Below are positions 23,501 through 36,100 of a stretch of DNA of 64,000 nt, in pieces. The notes below the pieces were generated by a model. It was not told where the DNA came from and made no database searches. It saw only the letters and a list, made by a program, of their open reading frames with translations. The position numbers were made by a program, and so were the translations under genes. Position 1 is the stretch's first letter, and every line of letters begins with the position of its first letter. Source of the DNA: Tubiluchus corallicola (taxonomy: Eukaryota > Priapulida > Priapulimorpha > Priapulimorphida > Tubiluchidae); the NCBI GenBank assembly GCA_030141605.1, contig JAQGDQ010000042.1, positions 124,001 through 188,000 on the forward strand, given 5' to 3'.

Positions 23501-26148
23501 CTTTTTTTGTTCGTAGCTCTGAAACAGGCTTTCAGTACTCTTACAGGTAAAAATATTACAAATCAAATAATGAAGGAAATTCGCTTATAGAAGCTATACA
23601 AATAAAAAGTAAAATTTTAATGTCTGTATTTTAAAATCCGTTGAGAAAGTCATTATCCACGACATAATGGCGTAACATCCAAATAGGTAGGAACAGCCAA
23701 ATAGTCAGGACATGCTTGAAAACTGAACAATGTTGTGGCTGGTCAGAAATTAGTCTTTCGTGGATTGGTGATTTCTGATTTGAAATCGCTTTGTGTAGTT
23801 TCACTTGTTTAAACTAATTCTGACTGTTTACCTTGTACTTGAAGGACGCACACGCGGTTAAGTTAACTCTGTTCCCACAGACCTTGAGTTTATTTTTCAT
23901 TATCAAGCTTTCTTTTAAATGCAAGACAAAGTTGGTAGTTTTGTACAATGAAAAAAAATAAATATAAAACAGCTAAATAGCTGATGATCCACAGAAATTC
24001 CTAAAATTTATTGCTGTGTACACATAAATGAAAATCTTGCATTGAAAAAAAAATCACTTCAAATATAATGTATGATATTTCCAAATGAGATGTTTTCAGT
24101 ATTTCTAGTGTGATGCAATTATATACATTTGTTCAAAAGTTGTGTCAAAAGATTTAGGAGTGATCATATTACCTTATTAACACAAGGAAGAAGAAAGGGA
24201 TCACATAATATTACAATGATAGTGTTGCCAATATATTAACGACTTTATCGCTTGCATGGACCGTATCACTAAATGCAAACATACTCAATATCTCTGTGTA
24301 CTGAGCCGAGTAAATCTTCCCGCTCAATTTGTGCAGCAACGTTGGTCTTTGTTTTTGAAAACTCGTGACTGTAATCTTGTAGGATGTCACGGTGTCTTTG
24401 TAATGTGTGTAGTAAAGCTGGATTACTGGTAGCCCCATTTGACGACATGTAGTCTGCTAGCTTGTCGTTCAATTCTGTTAGCTGAAATATCAAATTCAAT
24501 TTAATGTGCCTGTGGACTAACTAATTTCCTAGTATCTTACAAAGAATAACACATAACATGTGATATTATAAAAACTATTTCCAATTTCATAACTAATAAA
24601 TGTTGCTCATTTTACATGAAAAGAGTTGCTTTGGAAACTATGCAGAGCATAAAAACTACAAGATTACAATGAAATGAGGTTTAAATTCAAAATGTAATTA
24701 CAGAAGTAAACATTTGCAACTATGTAGATCATAAAAATGCAACATTACGATGACATGAAGTTTAAATTCAAAATGTAATTACAGAAGTAAACATTTGCAA
24801 CTATGTAGATCATAAAAATGCAAGATTACAATGACATGAAGTTTAAATTCAAAATGTAATTATAAAATTAAACATTACAATGTATTATTTAATGTTTATA
24901 TGGTAAAAAATTAATGCACCTTAGCAAGTAATTGCTCGATCTCCATTGACATTGTTTGAAACATATGAGATGTGCTTGTTCCACTAAGTAGCGGTACCTG
25001 ATCAGAACTAAATAAAAAATAAATCACAGTTAATTTAAATAAAAAATACAGACTAATGATGTTTTGATACTGTAATAACAAAATAATATATGATTAATCC
25101 ACTCACACCTCTTTGTACTGCCTACTTTGGAACTGCAAAAAGGTTATATTGTTTTAGTGAGTTTTGCATTAGAACGAGGTGCATTAATTAATACGAACAT
25201 GTCTATGCAAATGTAGACATTTGGTTTTGTCAAAAATATGGACATTAAGCAACATTGGCATTATAATGAAGTTTGACTGTATGTCCCAGTAAAACTTTAA
25301 TAAGAGTTTACTACTTGCAAAAACGGAAACATACTGAAAAGGTATTATATATCAGACTGGCACACTATCTCCATATACCTAAGAGTAACTCATTTAATGG
25401 TAGTTACTAGCTTATAACTATACCTTTCATTCTTTGTATTATGCTGGCTAGTATATGTTGTTCCAAGTTTGCTAAATGAAACTAGTTTCAAGTCCAATTC
25501 ATTCTCTAGCTGTCTTGCTTGCCTGCGCAAATCTAAAACCAATGAAGACAAAACCTCAGTAGAAATAGGACAAGAAAAAATGGCTGAGTGAGCAGCAATT
25601 GAAGCAAAATCAACCCTGGTAAGTAAGTGGATAAGTGACCACAATGACCCTTGTCAGTAATGAATAGATGACAACTGAGAAAACTGCAATAACTATCTAT
25701 CATATTGCGATTAGTAACTTCAATTTTCGTTATAATTTCTATTATAATTCTATTATGTGTATCACTATCTGTGATGATGAGTTATAGACTGTGTTAATAT
25801 GCTTAGATTATTATGAGAAAATTATGGACGGTACTTTTCTCGTTGAATGTCAACTCAAAAAATTATAGCATAAAGTTTAAAACTTAAAAATATATTTCAC
25901 AAAAATTATTATTAATTGATGGCACAAAACCACAAACCAGATTTGAAAGGTATCAAAATAAAATTGTGGGTTTCTACCAGCATTACCTTCGGTTTATCTA
26001 AATTGCATTGATTGTAATATAACATTATTAGGCAGAATGATCTGCTAAATGTTACGGATCATTTTATGCCGCACAATAGTTATATTATTATAATTAAAAT
26101 ATAATAACGTGTCAATTTACCTTCCCATCGTGGATTTGGTGACGCCAT
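20559..26148 (-). CDS. GOSR1: Golgi SNAP receptor complex member 1 (GS28)
   Basis: Eight minus-strand exons join in phase: 26148-26121, 25532-25424, 25007-24920, 24481-24285, 23440-23369, 22792-22763, 22607-22525 and 20683-20559. They give 243 residues (human 250). Exon 2 carries DLRRQARQLENELDLKLVSF, nearly identical to vertebrate GOSR1. Exon 4 carries LLHTLQRHRDILQDYSHEFS, and exon 7 the SNARE core (IAMATKDSLEKQKRTFHDIT). The last exon gives NKFPLVNSLIQRVNFRKRRD, then a single hydrophobic anchor ending YAFH, as in human. The protein is a Qb-SNARE for ER-Golgi and intra-Golgi transport, tail-anchored in the Golgi membrane. Exon 6 is only 30 bases. An in-frame reading past exon 7 hits a stop without an anchor, so the splice to 20683 is needed. 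Confidence is very high. Confidence 0.95.
24636..24877. repeat. 81-bp tandem repeat, three copies
   Basis: Three head-to-tail copies of an AT-rich unit containing aagtttaaattcaaaatgta attac and catttgcaactatgtagatc, with period 81 and few mismatches. They lie in GOSR1 intron 3. Confidence 0.85.
25165..25279 (-). mobile_element. pogo/Tc1-like MITE, truncated second copy
   Basis: The right end gaagtttgactg is followed by TA, and the body (cattataatgaagtttgact, ggacattaagcaac, tgcaaatgtagacat) is the inverse of the element at 18012-18205. The other terminus is missing. It lies in GOSR1 intron 2. Confidence 0.6.
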
Positions 26149-26599
26149 CGCGTTGGACAACATGCTGAAGTACTCAGAGTGATACAGCGCCACCCGTGGT
26201 CAAACAGGTAGCCTCCAAAGAACGGATGCTTTGAGTGTAACGGTGATTTTGCCATGATATTTTAAAGTAGGGATGGGATAATCCACAATAATGTTTAATT
26301 TACACTTGCTCGTTATCCAGAATAAAAATACACAAATCTCATCGCTATTCTGCATTTGAATATCTTGTGCTGTATACCTATTTCATCATCCAGTTAATAA
26401 TACACAAGTTGTCTGAAAGTAAATGATAGTTTTCAACCCATGACAAAATGAGACAAGCCCAATGACCTTTCACTGACCTGAAAGATGAAAGCAAGCCGAC
26501 TGTGTCTACTGTGCACAGCAGCTAGCGGCCCATTTAAATGTTTTAAATCTAGTTGTCTTTGCCATTTAATAGTCAGAGTCGTTGTTTTGACGTTTAAAC
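26149..26599. promoter_or_regulatory. Likely bidirectional promoter region
   Basis: Only about 450 bases separate the GOSR1 start codon (minus strand) from the start codon of the next plus-strand gene, so both promoters must lie here or overlap. No TATA box or initiator is obvious. Inferred from geometry only. Confidence 0.4.
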
Positions 26600-28518
26600 A
26601 TGGAGATCACGTATGATGGAATGTGGGACGATTTGTGGAGAACAAGAACGGCTAGTGAAAGGATAAAGAATAGTGATAACGATTGTAATGACGTGAATTC
26701 CGTTGAACAAAGAAAACCGCTTCGACGAATGAGCACGAATATTCAGTCCATCAGAGACAATACTAAGCAAACCCTGAAGAACGTTAAACACAGACTAAAT
26801 TTTGTAAGTGTGTTTACAATACTCGATGCTGAAATAGTGTGCTTATTTTATTAATAATTTATAAGCACCGTCTTTTTTATACGAAGCCTTATACGAAATA
26901 TAACTTATAAGTACATATTTAACAGTTGCAATTTCTTTTACAGAAACATGCAAATCTGTTGAGCTGTGCGTCAGGTAGAAGAGGGATATTTGATGAGAAC
27001 TACAGCCCTTTAACTTCACCGTGCCGATCACCAGGACACACTCCACAACGACGTGCTTCTATGCGCAAGCACAGAACCACTGTCTATGAACCCTTCCATA
27101 TTGAAAGGCGAGTGTTTTTTGTGTTTTGCTCTTTTTTACTAATTTGAAGTCAAACTATGGAGCCCCATGAAATATACAACATGGCTAAAATTTGAAATAA
27201 AATTGTTATCTAAACATTGAAAGCACTACCGCTGCTAAAATTATTTTCATTAATGTAAGATCTGCTTATTATTACTAATCAAGTATTCATGGCACATTAT
27301 TAATTACTTTTTGGATAATTAAAATTTAACATTTCTTACATTTATATATTTTTAGCCCCAGTAAGTCACCAGTATTAAATTTGAGTTTAGCCAAAGAGCC
27401 TATAAGACGTAGCTGTAAGCGCACTCCACTATCAGGTCGATGCTCAGTCACTCCTTCAAAGAGAAGAAATCTGCAAAGGTGAGATATCGTTCTTTTTTCC
27501 ATTAATTTAGGTAAGATTTGGTCACATTTATTTATTTCTCTCAAACAGTGGATCATTGATGATGACCCATTGATGAGTGATGAATTATTACTCATAATGA
27601 TTGATGAGCATTAGTATTAATCATTGTTACCTGATAATTAGGGGTGTAGTTGAGAAGCAGCAAAGTTGATGAAAAAGTGCAAGTTGTCTGAGGCCTTTAA
27701 ATGTATATCACACATATAATACAAATACACATCGTCTGCACCAATAACAGTTCCACTTATTTTTACAACTGCACCACTGCTGATAATGATGTCTTATTAT
27801 GTATTTATAACTATCTCTTATTTTGCAACTGTTTGTTTATAGTGCAATTAAATTAGCCTGCATTGAGCTACAGACTACAAAGTGGTAGTGACATAAATTT
27901 ACTATTTTGGTTCACTACAGATTCAATTTCACCACAAGCAATGACATTATAAAATGTGTTGAACAAGCTCTTCCAACATTGGAGCAAATGACAGCAAGTT
28001 TAAACTTGAGCACTTACCCGCAAAAAACAACGTAAGTAGATAACATACGTAAATAAAAAAATCACATTGTTTTTTGTAGGTATATTGGTCTTACTGCTCT
28101 CTTTTTATTTGCTTATATATTAGATATATAAACTGTAAAACACGAAAATTTAAAACTACAATTTTTCCAGGTTTTGCCAAGGAATGTCTACAAAAAATTG
28201 CAAAATAAGTTGACATAATGCACATGTTCCTATTTCATACAAAAAAGTAATACATGAGTTTTGGACTGTTACTGTTGTATAATGTGCTGTTTCTGCATAA
28301 GTCATGTTGCAGCCAATGTGAGCCAAGGCAGAAGTGCCTGAAAACTTGGTAGATACTGTAACAAAATTGCAGTTCATGTTATTTCATTTAATTTTAGGAC
28401 ACAAGCTGTTGAGAATTTTGCATACAGTGACTCAGAAGTGGAAAAAGAAAAGAAGGAGAGTGATGCTGTATTGCGACGTTCAACTATTGTCTGGGGTTCC
28501 CAGGAAAGACTTGTTTAG
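26600..28518 (+). CDS. Small basic Ser/Pro-rich protein, possibly PIMREG-like
   Basis: Five exons give about 240 residues: 26600-26803, 26944-27107, 27356-27478, 27921-28031 and 28398-28518. I do not recognise it firmly. The N-terminal part has RRMSTNIQSIRDNTKQTLKN, a short amphipathic helix. The middle is full of SP/TP sites and basic residues (SPLTSPCRSPGHTPQRRAS, RKHRTTVYEPFHIE, RTPLSGRCSVTPSKRR), as expected of a CDK-phosphorylated nuclear or mitotic protein. The C-terminal third has a short helical stretch (SNDIIKCVEQALPTLEQMTA) and an acidic-basic tail. The size, the basic TP/SP-rich middle and the late helix recall vertebrate PIMREG (FAM64A), but without alignment this is a guess. To keep frame, exon 2 must end at AG|GCGAGT (27107), a GC donor; a weaker GT donor at 27114 is the alternative. 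It shares a promoter region with GOSR1. Confidence 0.7.
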
Positions 28519-28706
28519 TTTCACTAAAATTTGCTTCAAGCCGGTTGTAGTTGAGAAACTGTTATATTGGTTTGTGTCCTTTACTTTTTTTGGTTTTATT
28601 TATGATTATGTTGTTTTGGCTGTTAGTTATGAAGTTTCTTCTTGGAATCTTGTGTTTCACCCAATTTTTTTTATAAGATTTTATGTTATATGGAACAAAT
28701 CATTTA

Positions 28707-29161
28707 CCGTATTTTCCCGTGTATAAGAGACCCTTGTGTATAAGAGACCCCTTCAACTTTTAGGCAAAAATTCTGGAAAAAAGTTTTTTCAGACGGACAT
28801 TTTTAGAGGGTAGAGTACAACTTTTTTCAACTCAATGCGGTACTGAAAACAAAATAAAACCAGTTAATGTGTTGTAGAAAAAGAGTACTGGTATATATTA
28901 AAGTGCGTACCTGCAAACCTGTAACAGGAAAAGAGAAAACAAGGAGATAATGCCTGTGTCACGATGCTTGTATTGCTTGCAACCGCTTCATAGTCGAACG
29001 CGACACGCAAAACAGTTGTAGAGCACTTATTTCTTTAAAATCATTAGTGTCACAATTTATGCATCTTATTGAAAAGACTTACTCCCATGTATAAGAGACC
29101 CCCTATTTTTAAAGTGAAAATTCTGAGCAAAAAAGGGTCTCTTATACACGGGAAAATACGG
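28707..29161. mobile_element. MITE with perfect 27-bp terminal inverted repeats
   Basis: Both ends carry the same 27 bases (ccgtattttcccgtgtataa gagaccc) in opposite orientation, flanked by TA (28705-28706 and 29162-29163). Subterminal copies of gtgtataagagacccc occur at about 28737 and, in diverged form, about 29083. It has no coding capacity. It lies about 190 bases after the stop of the upstream gene, so it may be part of its 3' UTR. Confidence 0.85.
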
Positions 29162-30225
29162 TAGATTTTTAATCTATTAAAATTCTGCATGAAACTGGAA
29201 ATTCAAGTCCAAAAGTAACATTAGATTGCGACCTGAAAATATAGTGAAATCTCTTCACCAAACATCACTTTTTTGCTGACAATTGAAATTGCCCAGAAAA
29301 TAGTTTTTAGGTAATCACACGTCCATTTACAGACCAACTTTTAAGTTGCTTGAGTTTATTCGTTTAACATAGCCGTGACCACTCGGCTATTCGTTTTCCT
29401 CCAGTATTATTTATTTGCTTACTTGACACTGTCACATTAATTGTATTTTGAGAGACATTGTCACTAAAAAATCATTACACTTAATTGGTAAGACACTAAA
29501 CTTCTGCAAATGGAAACACTACATTAATATGCCTTAAAAGCTGGAATTGTTATCTTATCAATTATTATTATTGTACCTGTTGTGTTATTTAAGGTATTAA
29601 TTTAAAGTGTTGTATTATTGAAAAGCTTGCACAGATGTCACCTTGTGTTATTGCTGAAATATGAATTTACACCATCAGTTGTAAGTTGATGCATTTAAAA
29701 TTAGTGACAGCCAAGTTTTACATGTTTTTCCCAAAGGCTCGTCACTGTGTTTTACAAATTTTAGCTATAATTTATGTAATGAGTGTCTGATTGTACATTT
29801 TGTGTGTGTTCATAAATTATAATTTTGTGAAATGAGTTTTTACAATCAGCTTTTGCCAAAGTTACCTTGTACAGTTTTTCGTAGTGCTTTTTGTAATTTC
29901 TTGTACTTATACATCTACAGGCTTTGCAGTAGACATGTAATATTATTTGCTAGGTTTTCTAAGATAATTCAGTAGCACCTAGCTTAAAAAACCGTCTATT
30001 AGACTATGCTTTCTAGGATTAGAATGTGTATATTAAATTATGTCATGGCCTAAACTCGTTTAGGTACCCCATTTGAATATTTCAGTACAAGTTGTGATTT
30101 TTCAGTCTTTTTAGGCTATGCTGATATAATTTTGCTCATTTACATCATCCTCTTCCATCTAATTATTTATATCTCTTTCAGTTAACTATAGTAATTATGT
30201 ATGCATAAGTGCATATAATTTCAAT

Positions 30226-30563
30226 AACCCTCTTCACAATTTTGTTATGTGCACGAGCAGTTGCTGTAGGTTAACTGAACCCAGCGCGTCTCACTACAAT
30301 GGTCACATGACCTTATGCATGTAACTACATGTAGGTGAAACATGTGGTTATTTTTATTATATACTACACGCTTATAGTTATAAATAACATATTATTCTTA
30401 TCCGAAAATAGCTGGCAAAATAGCAGCAGCAGTCCACGTAAAATGAAATGAATAAAGCAAAAATTAATGCCCAATGCATTGTTTGGTTCAGATAACGTTG
30501 TCGTGTACATTTAACCTTTGACATTTTCATGATCATCATCAATCGCTGGAACTGTGAAAAGGT
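30226..30563. mobile_element. Non-autonomous inverted-repeat element
   Basis: The left end (ctcttcacaattttgttatg tgcacg) is matched by the inverse right end (ctggaactgtgaaaaggttt). A related single end is found at 19731-19790. The superfamily is unknown. Confidence 0.45.
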
Positions 30564-33117
30564 TTATTAAATATTATAAAGTTAAATTTTTTAAATTGCG
30601 TTTAGACTTTTGTTGTTGACAATATTGGCTTATAACATAATTTAGCTGTTGGCTAGCTGTAAATTCAATTTGTCAAAGTTTTTCTTAAAATTATCTGTGA
30701 CTAATACTATTGTAATTTTATTCTGAAATTATTTTTACTAATTTCATTGAAAAGTGCATTTTTGTGTTTAAATTAAGTGAAAGTGGTCTAGAATTATCGA
30801 TATAGAATTATTTATTAATACAGTCCATTCTTGTGTTCCCTCAGCCCACTGTGCTTCAACAAAGTCAAAAAATATTTTCACGAATCTTGCAAGCCTATCT
30901 AGTATACATAATCTACAAATCAGTGAGTACAGACTGAGCCACCTGAACGTTGTTTTCCATACCATTCAAATGTATTTTGCATGCACAGCATGTGCCGTAT
31001 TTCAAATTCAAAATCATATACCTCAGTATCGACTAGTTTCTACACGCTATTTCATACGCCATGGAAATACAAGTGATACCACGGTCTAAATAATTTGTAT
31101 TGTCACATGTGCTTTGCCTAATGAAATTTAAATTACAGAATAAAGTATAAACAAATAGTGCCAAAAGTATTGTAAAAAGGGGCCCTCTTGACAATGACCG
31201 AACATACCGCCACAATTTTTATTATGCAATGTCACCAACACTATCAGAACACAATGCACATAAAAAATTAGCCCAGATGAACATATTCAAAATACGTAAA
31301 AGATACCTTACCTTTGTTTTTGTTACAAATGGGTTTATTAATTTCTTGAAGTTTTCACATCAGCAACAATAAGTGAAAATGAGAAAGTTACAGGTTGATT
31401 GGACAGATTTCAAAATCACAGAGATAGTACAGTATTTACCTTTTGTAACAAGATACGAGATCAAGCTGTACAACAGCAATGCACAAATTACAAAATGACA
31501 CTTTGCAAGCACAGATAACAGTTGACTGAAAAAAGATTACTGTTATACAATCAGCAAATACCCTAAAGCTAAAATAAATAACATTTATTTTATACAAAAC
31601 ATTTCATCTGCTATCTGTAAAACAGATACAAACAGAACAGTAAGCAACTACACAAAATTCAAGTCGTTTGAGGTTATAGCAAAAACAAACAAACAAACAA
31701 ATGCACAATTCTTTGAAAGAGGGAGAAAGTACAGGCTAAAAAGAACTATACTTCAAAACTTTAAAACAAATCTCTTTACAGTGACGAAAAAGTAAATCAA
31801 TCTTAATAACTCAAGCGAACTCAAGTTTACATAAGGCAACAGGTACAAGCAAACTATAGTTACACCGTACATGTTCAAACTGAAATAATGTACATTTAGC
31901 TAGTATAAATGCAAAATCCGCTGTCATCTGAAGTAGCAACATGCTAATAAGAAATTTCAAAAAATACTAAATAAATAGCAGTGATGCAGAATAATTATCA
32001 ATCACACAATTGTACATTCAGAATTTTTTTGTGCAATTAAAAAATGATGCATAATACACTCCTATGTAAGTCATAAACAACTATTGTGCCCTGCACAATA
32101 CCAGTGTCTACCATTTTACATGAGAAAATGCATAGTTAGCTCAAAATTTAATTAACTAGGGCATGTTTATACATATAATTTTGACATTGGAGCAACAATA
32201 ATAAAGGAATGTAGAAACTGATTCAAGTATGGATCGTCACACGCACATGGCAACAATGAGCCAACGACCAGATTATTAGGTGTACTACAAACTGAGTGTT
32301 AACTCGATTCATAATAAACATACAAAAAATGTATTCTGTGACGTTTCAGTAATAAGCAATGGAATTGGAAGTATTATTGCCAAATGTAATGCACTGCTAG
32401 TTATTTTACAGATATTTAAAACAATAGTGTAAAGTTACACATTTTATACCATAAACTAGCAGTCATACATAAATGTGTAAAAGCAATTTATAAAAAAAAT
32501 CAGCATTTAATAAAAAAAAACAGTATAGGACATAAACAGTATTACAGTTAGTGTTCATTAAAACAGCCATTATGAGCCTTAAAAATATTAACAGCATTTT
32601 ACTTATCGGCTTACTATGCATATAATGTAAATAAAGTCATATACGGACAAGTGAATGGGTAAGTTAATGAAATCAGTTTTTCAGTTTACTATGCAAATAC
32701 ATTCATCAAACAAACAACCGACTTAGCACGATTATCAATTCTTCAATGAGACATTGAAATCTGTTGTGGCATTTACATCATTTCTTATGTAAATATGGTA
32801 ATATTTAATGATGGCTCACTTAGTATGACATTTTTCTGGAATGCATTGACATTGTTAGGCGAGGATTTACTCTACGCTAAAACAAAATTAAAACATTGAT
32901 GAATTACTAAAAACAAATGTATGTTAAAATTGTATTTAATTTTAATACGAAAAATTGCTGAAAGCATGTAAAACTCCAGAAGACAAGCTCCATGAACAGT
33001 AAGTTTTACAGCATTATTAGTTGCTATCATTGTATTTTACATACAAAACATGCCATTACCGTCTGTTTTTCGGTCTCAGAACATTAAATAAGTAATTACA
33101 TTTACAGCAAATTCAAG

Positions 33118-36100
33118 TTACCGTCTATCACCAGGAGATGACGATCGAGGCTTCTTAAATGGCGGCTCACTGCTGTCATCTTGATTCATTTCAGAGACCA
33201 GATGTGAGGGTGAATCTATTAATAACCGATAAACAAAGTTTAATTACTAACACCATTAAATAAAAAAAAATCATTTATTTGTTGTATGCAAAAACTAGAT
33301 TTCTCAATATGTAACATAGCCAAGTAACATGTACTTGTTAGGAGCTTTGACTTAGCTATAAATCACATAATAATATTAGCTGCAATAACTTATATAGTAA
33401 ACTAATAAGCCAAATATGATTACGCTTTATGATAAAACATCATGCTAGAAATGAGATCAGATAAAATGTCTATTCCACATACGTTTGAGCAGACTTGACT
33501 GAGAATCCATGCTTTCACTTTGCTGGAAAGACTCTTCATTGTCTAACATATCCATTGCTAAAAAGCATAAAATATATATGATAAGTGATACAGTATGCTT
33601 ACCTTAGGTGATATTCATATAATATACTATCAATATCTTTATATATTAAAAAGTAAAATCTACAACGGTATTAATTAATCAAGTGTTGCATTTAGTGTAC
33701 GAAGGCAAATAAGTATTCACCAAATCTCATCTCTCCACCTTGTGCATTAAGGCAAGAACTATCTGGAAAATTTGTGCTTGAATCATCCTGTGATGATGAA
33801 ACAGCTCCTTCAAATGTCAGAGGTCCTAAAAAACAACAATGGTGAGTGAGGCACTAAAATTTTGACAAACTAAAAATCTACATAACCAATAAGTTTCTTA
33901 AAATCAAACTAAAGCCTCAAAACAACATAAACTTTTACAACTTAAAATCCTATTCTCATTACGAATATTCAATTTATTCCATTATAAACGTATGCTAAAA
34001 CTTGTTTCTTTTGATTTTTTATCACTTTGTTGTATTAAATTTGAGGAACCGCTATTTTTTGTTGTGCGAGATGAATGACGTTATGAGTACTGTCACGAGG
34101 TCACCAAAGATCAGTAAACAAACATTGGTAACCAAAGACGCTTTCTCTAACTCATACATCATTCTCGCTTACTTGCACCAAAATGTGAAACATGGCTATC
34201 TTTATGGCAATGCACGCTTTTGAAATTCACCACAAAAAGGTAAGTTATTTAATTCACAAGTCTCTTTTGTTTAACACTAAGAATGAATTTCTTGTGTAAT
34301 CATAATAATGTGTTAAAAAAACTTTTACAATGTTTGTTGGGATTCAATTTTTCACATCTTTGTCTGTAGGCCTTTAAGCACCTAGGGTTCTGAATCATAT
34401 TTGCATAAAGCACATAAGGCAAACAACTGGAAAATGAATGTAAAAATAAAATTCAGACAAATAAATTATTTTTTAAAACAGCAAAAACATGGTTGTAAAT
34501 AAGTAAACTTAATGTCCCGAGAAGACAAACTTTTATCTCCACAAAGGTAATAATTTGTTAATTATTAAATAATACCTGAATTCACAGTGTCTGTATTCTC
34601 ATTCATCTGTGACGAATTAAAGTTCTCCAAATTTGAATTTGAATTTTCTCCTGAACCGCTCAAGTCCTCCCCCTGTCCCGGCGAATCTACAAACGAATAC
34701 GTGTAAAGCAGAGTAGTACTTCAAAATGCACATCAGTGTATGAGCAGTAGTACAAACAAATTATGTGTTGCGTAACGAAGGTACAACCAGGGCCATGGTG
34801 ACACCTGCCATTAAATAATAGTTTGTAACACTCTCAATATTTAGCTACATTGGAGTTTCGCCACTACCAAGTGAATCATCAGGCTACTTCGTCTTTATGA
34901 TCAAGTTCTCCGAATTTGAGTCTTAATGGTACCTGATGTAATTAACTTAACATAACCTAATGTACATTAGTATCAGGTGTAACTATTTTAAAATTTACTG
35001 ATGTGGGAGTTTGCCCATTTTTACAGACGGTAGCACACAGTCCTCCAACAATAAGTGCACCTCCAGAGTTCCAACTTCAAATCCTAATCCCTATATTTTA
35101 GCCATCTCCGACTCCAACTCCGGCAGCAATAAATTTACTGCTGACTCCAACTCCACAGCAGCCCTGGGCACAAGAAGCACTACAATTTAGCATTAGCTTG
35201 AATTCCAGAAAAAACAAACATCTTGTTATCACAAGGCTTGCGACCAGTTGAGACTAACTTCTTTTGAGTAACTGCAAATGAAATTCAGTGCAGTAAACGT
35301 CAAGTAATGAAATCTTTAGCAAGCAATTTAGAATCATTGTCTGTAATAATTACTGCAAGGAGCAAATTTCAGGATAAAAAATAAGAAAACTTCTAAGTAA
35401 TGACACTGCAGACTGACAACATGGTAACTAGAGCACTACGTTTTTCACGCCTTGTGGTTCCTAAAAAAAGTCAAAATTTGGAAATTCTGTGTCTACCATG
35501 AATTTATAGGAGTAATTCATTAGATCTTTTGAGCTTGTAGATCAAAATTAATGTCATACATATTTAAATCATATTTCAAAAGCTAGTACAGTAGACGCCG
35601 CTTAATAGTCTCACTTTGGGACTGAAGTGTTTTACCAATTAACCGACTGAACCTATTAACCGATGGGTGTAGTATTACTGGTATAGAAGTATGAGTCATC
35701 AGCTTAGTATGCACTGCAAAGGTTTTTAATGAATTTTAGAAACAAAGTAATGCCTAAATTCCTTTGTGCAGTTAAAAATTAGAAAAAACGGTTTAAAATA
35801 TTAATTTATATAAGTGAATTTGCAATAAATTAAAAAGTACACTTTTCTATATCAGGTAAGTTTCTTTATTTGCAAAAAGTACAAAAATTCCTTCAAAGTC
35901 AGCTGCTTCATTTCGTTGCAAAGAAGTTGGCTCACAAAGTTCTCATAATGATAAAAACATTGAAAATCTGTTGTTGTATGGTGCACAAATTCTCGTAAAA
36001 TACTTAGTGCTTGGCATGCTTAAATTGTTGGTGGTACCTCCTGTGTTTCCCCGCAAGTAGCTTCGTCTGTAATTTCGCCTAAGCTCCCGCTTGCTATTGT

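Larger units (their letters stand above)
28519..33117. other. Gene-free region between two convergent genes
   Basis: It holds the 3' UTR of the 240-residue protein, a 455-bp MITE (28707-29161), a second inverted-repeat element (30226-30563) and, towards 33117, probably the long 3' UTR of BCL7 on the minus strand. A short AAAC microsatellite lies at about 31683. Open frames at 30768-30965 and 31033-31215 have no family signature. No further gene is supported. Confidence 0.55.

Noticed and set aside
28334-28726. 130-codon plus frame over the last exon of the 240-residue gene
   Set aside because: Wrong frame relative to the in-phase splice at 28398; composition is that of AT-rich noncoding DNA.
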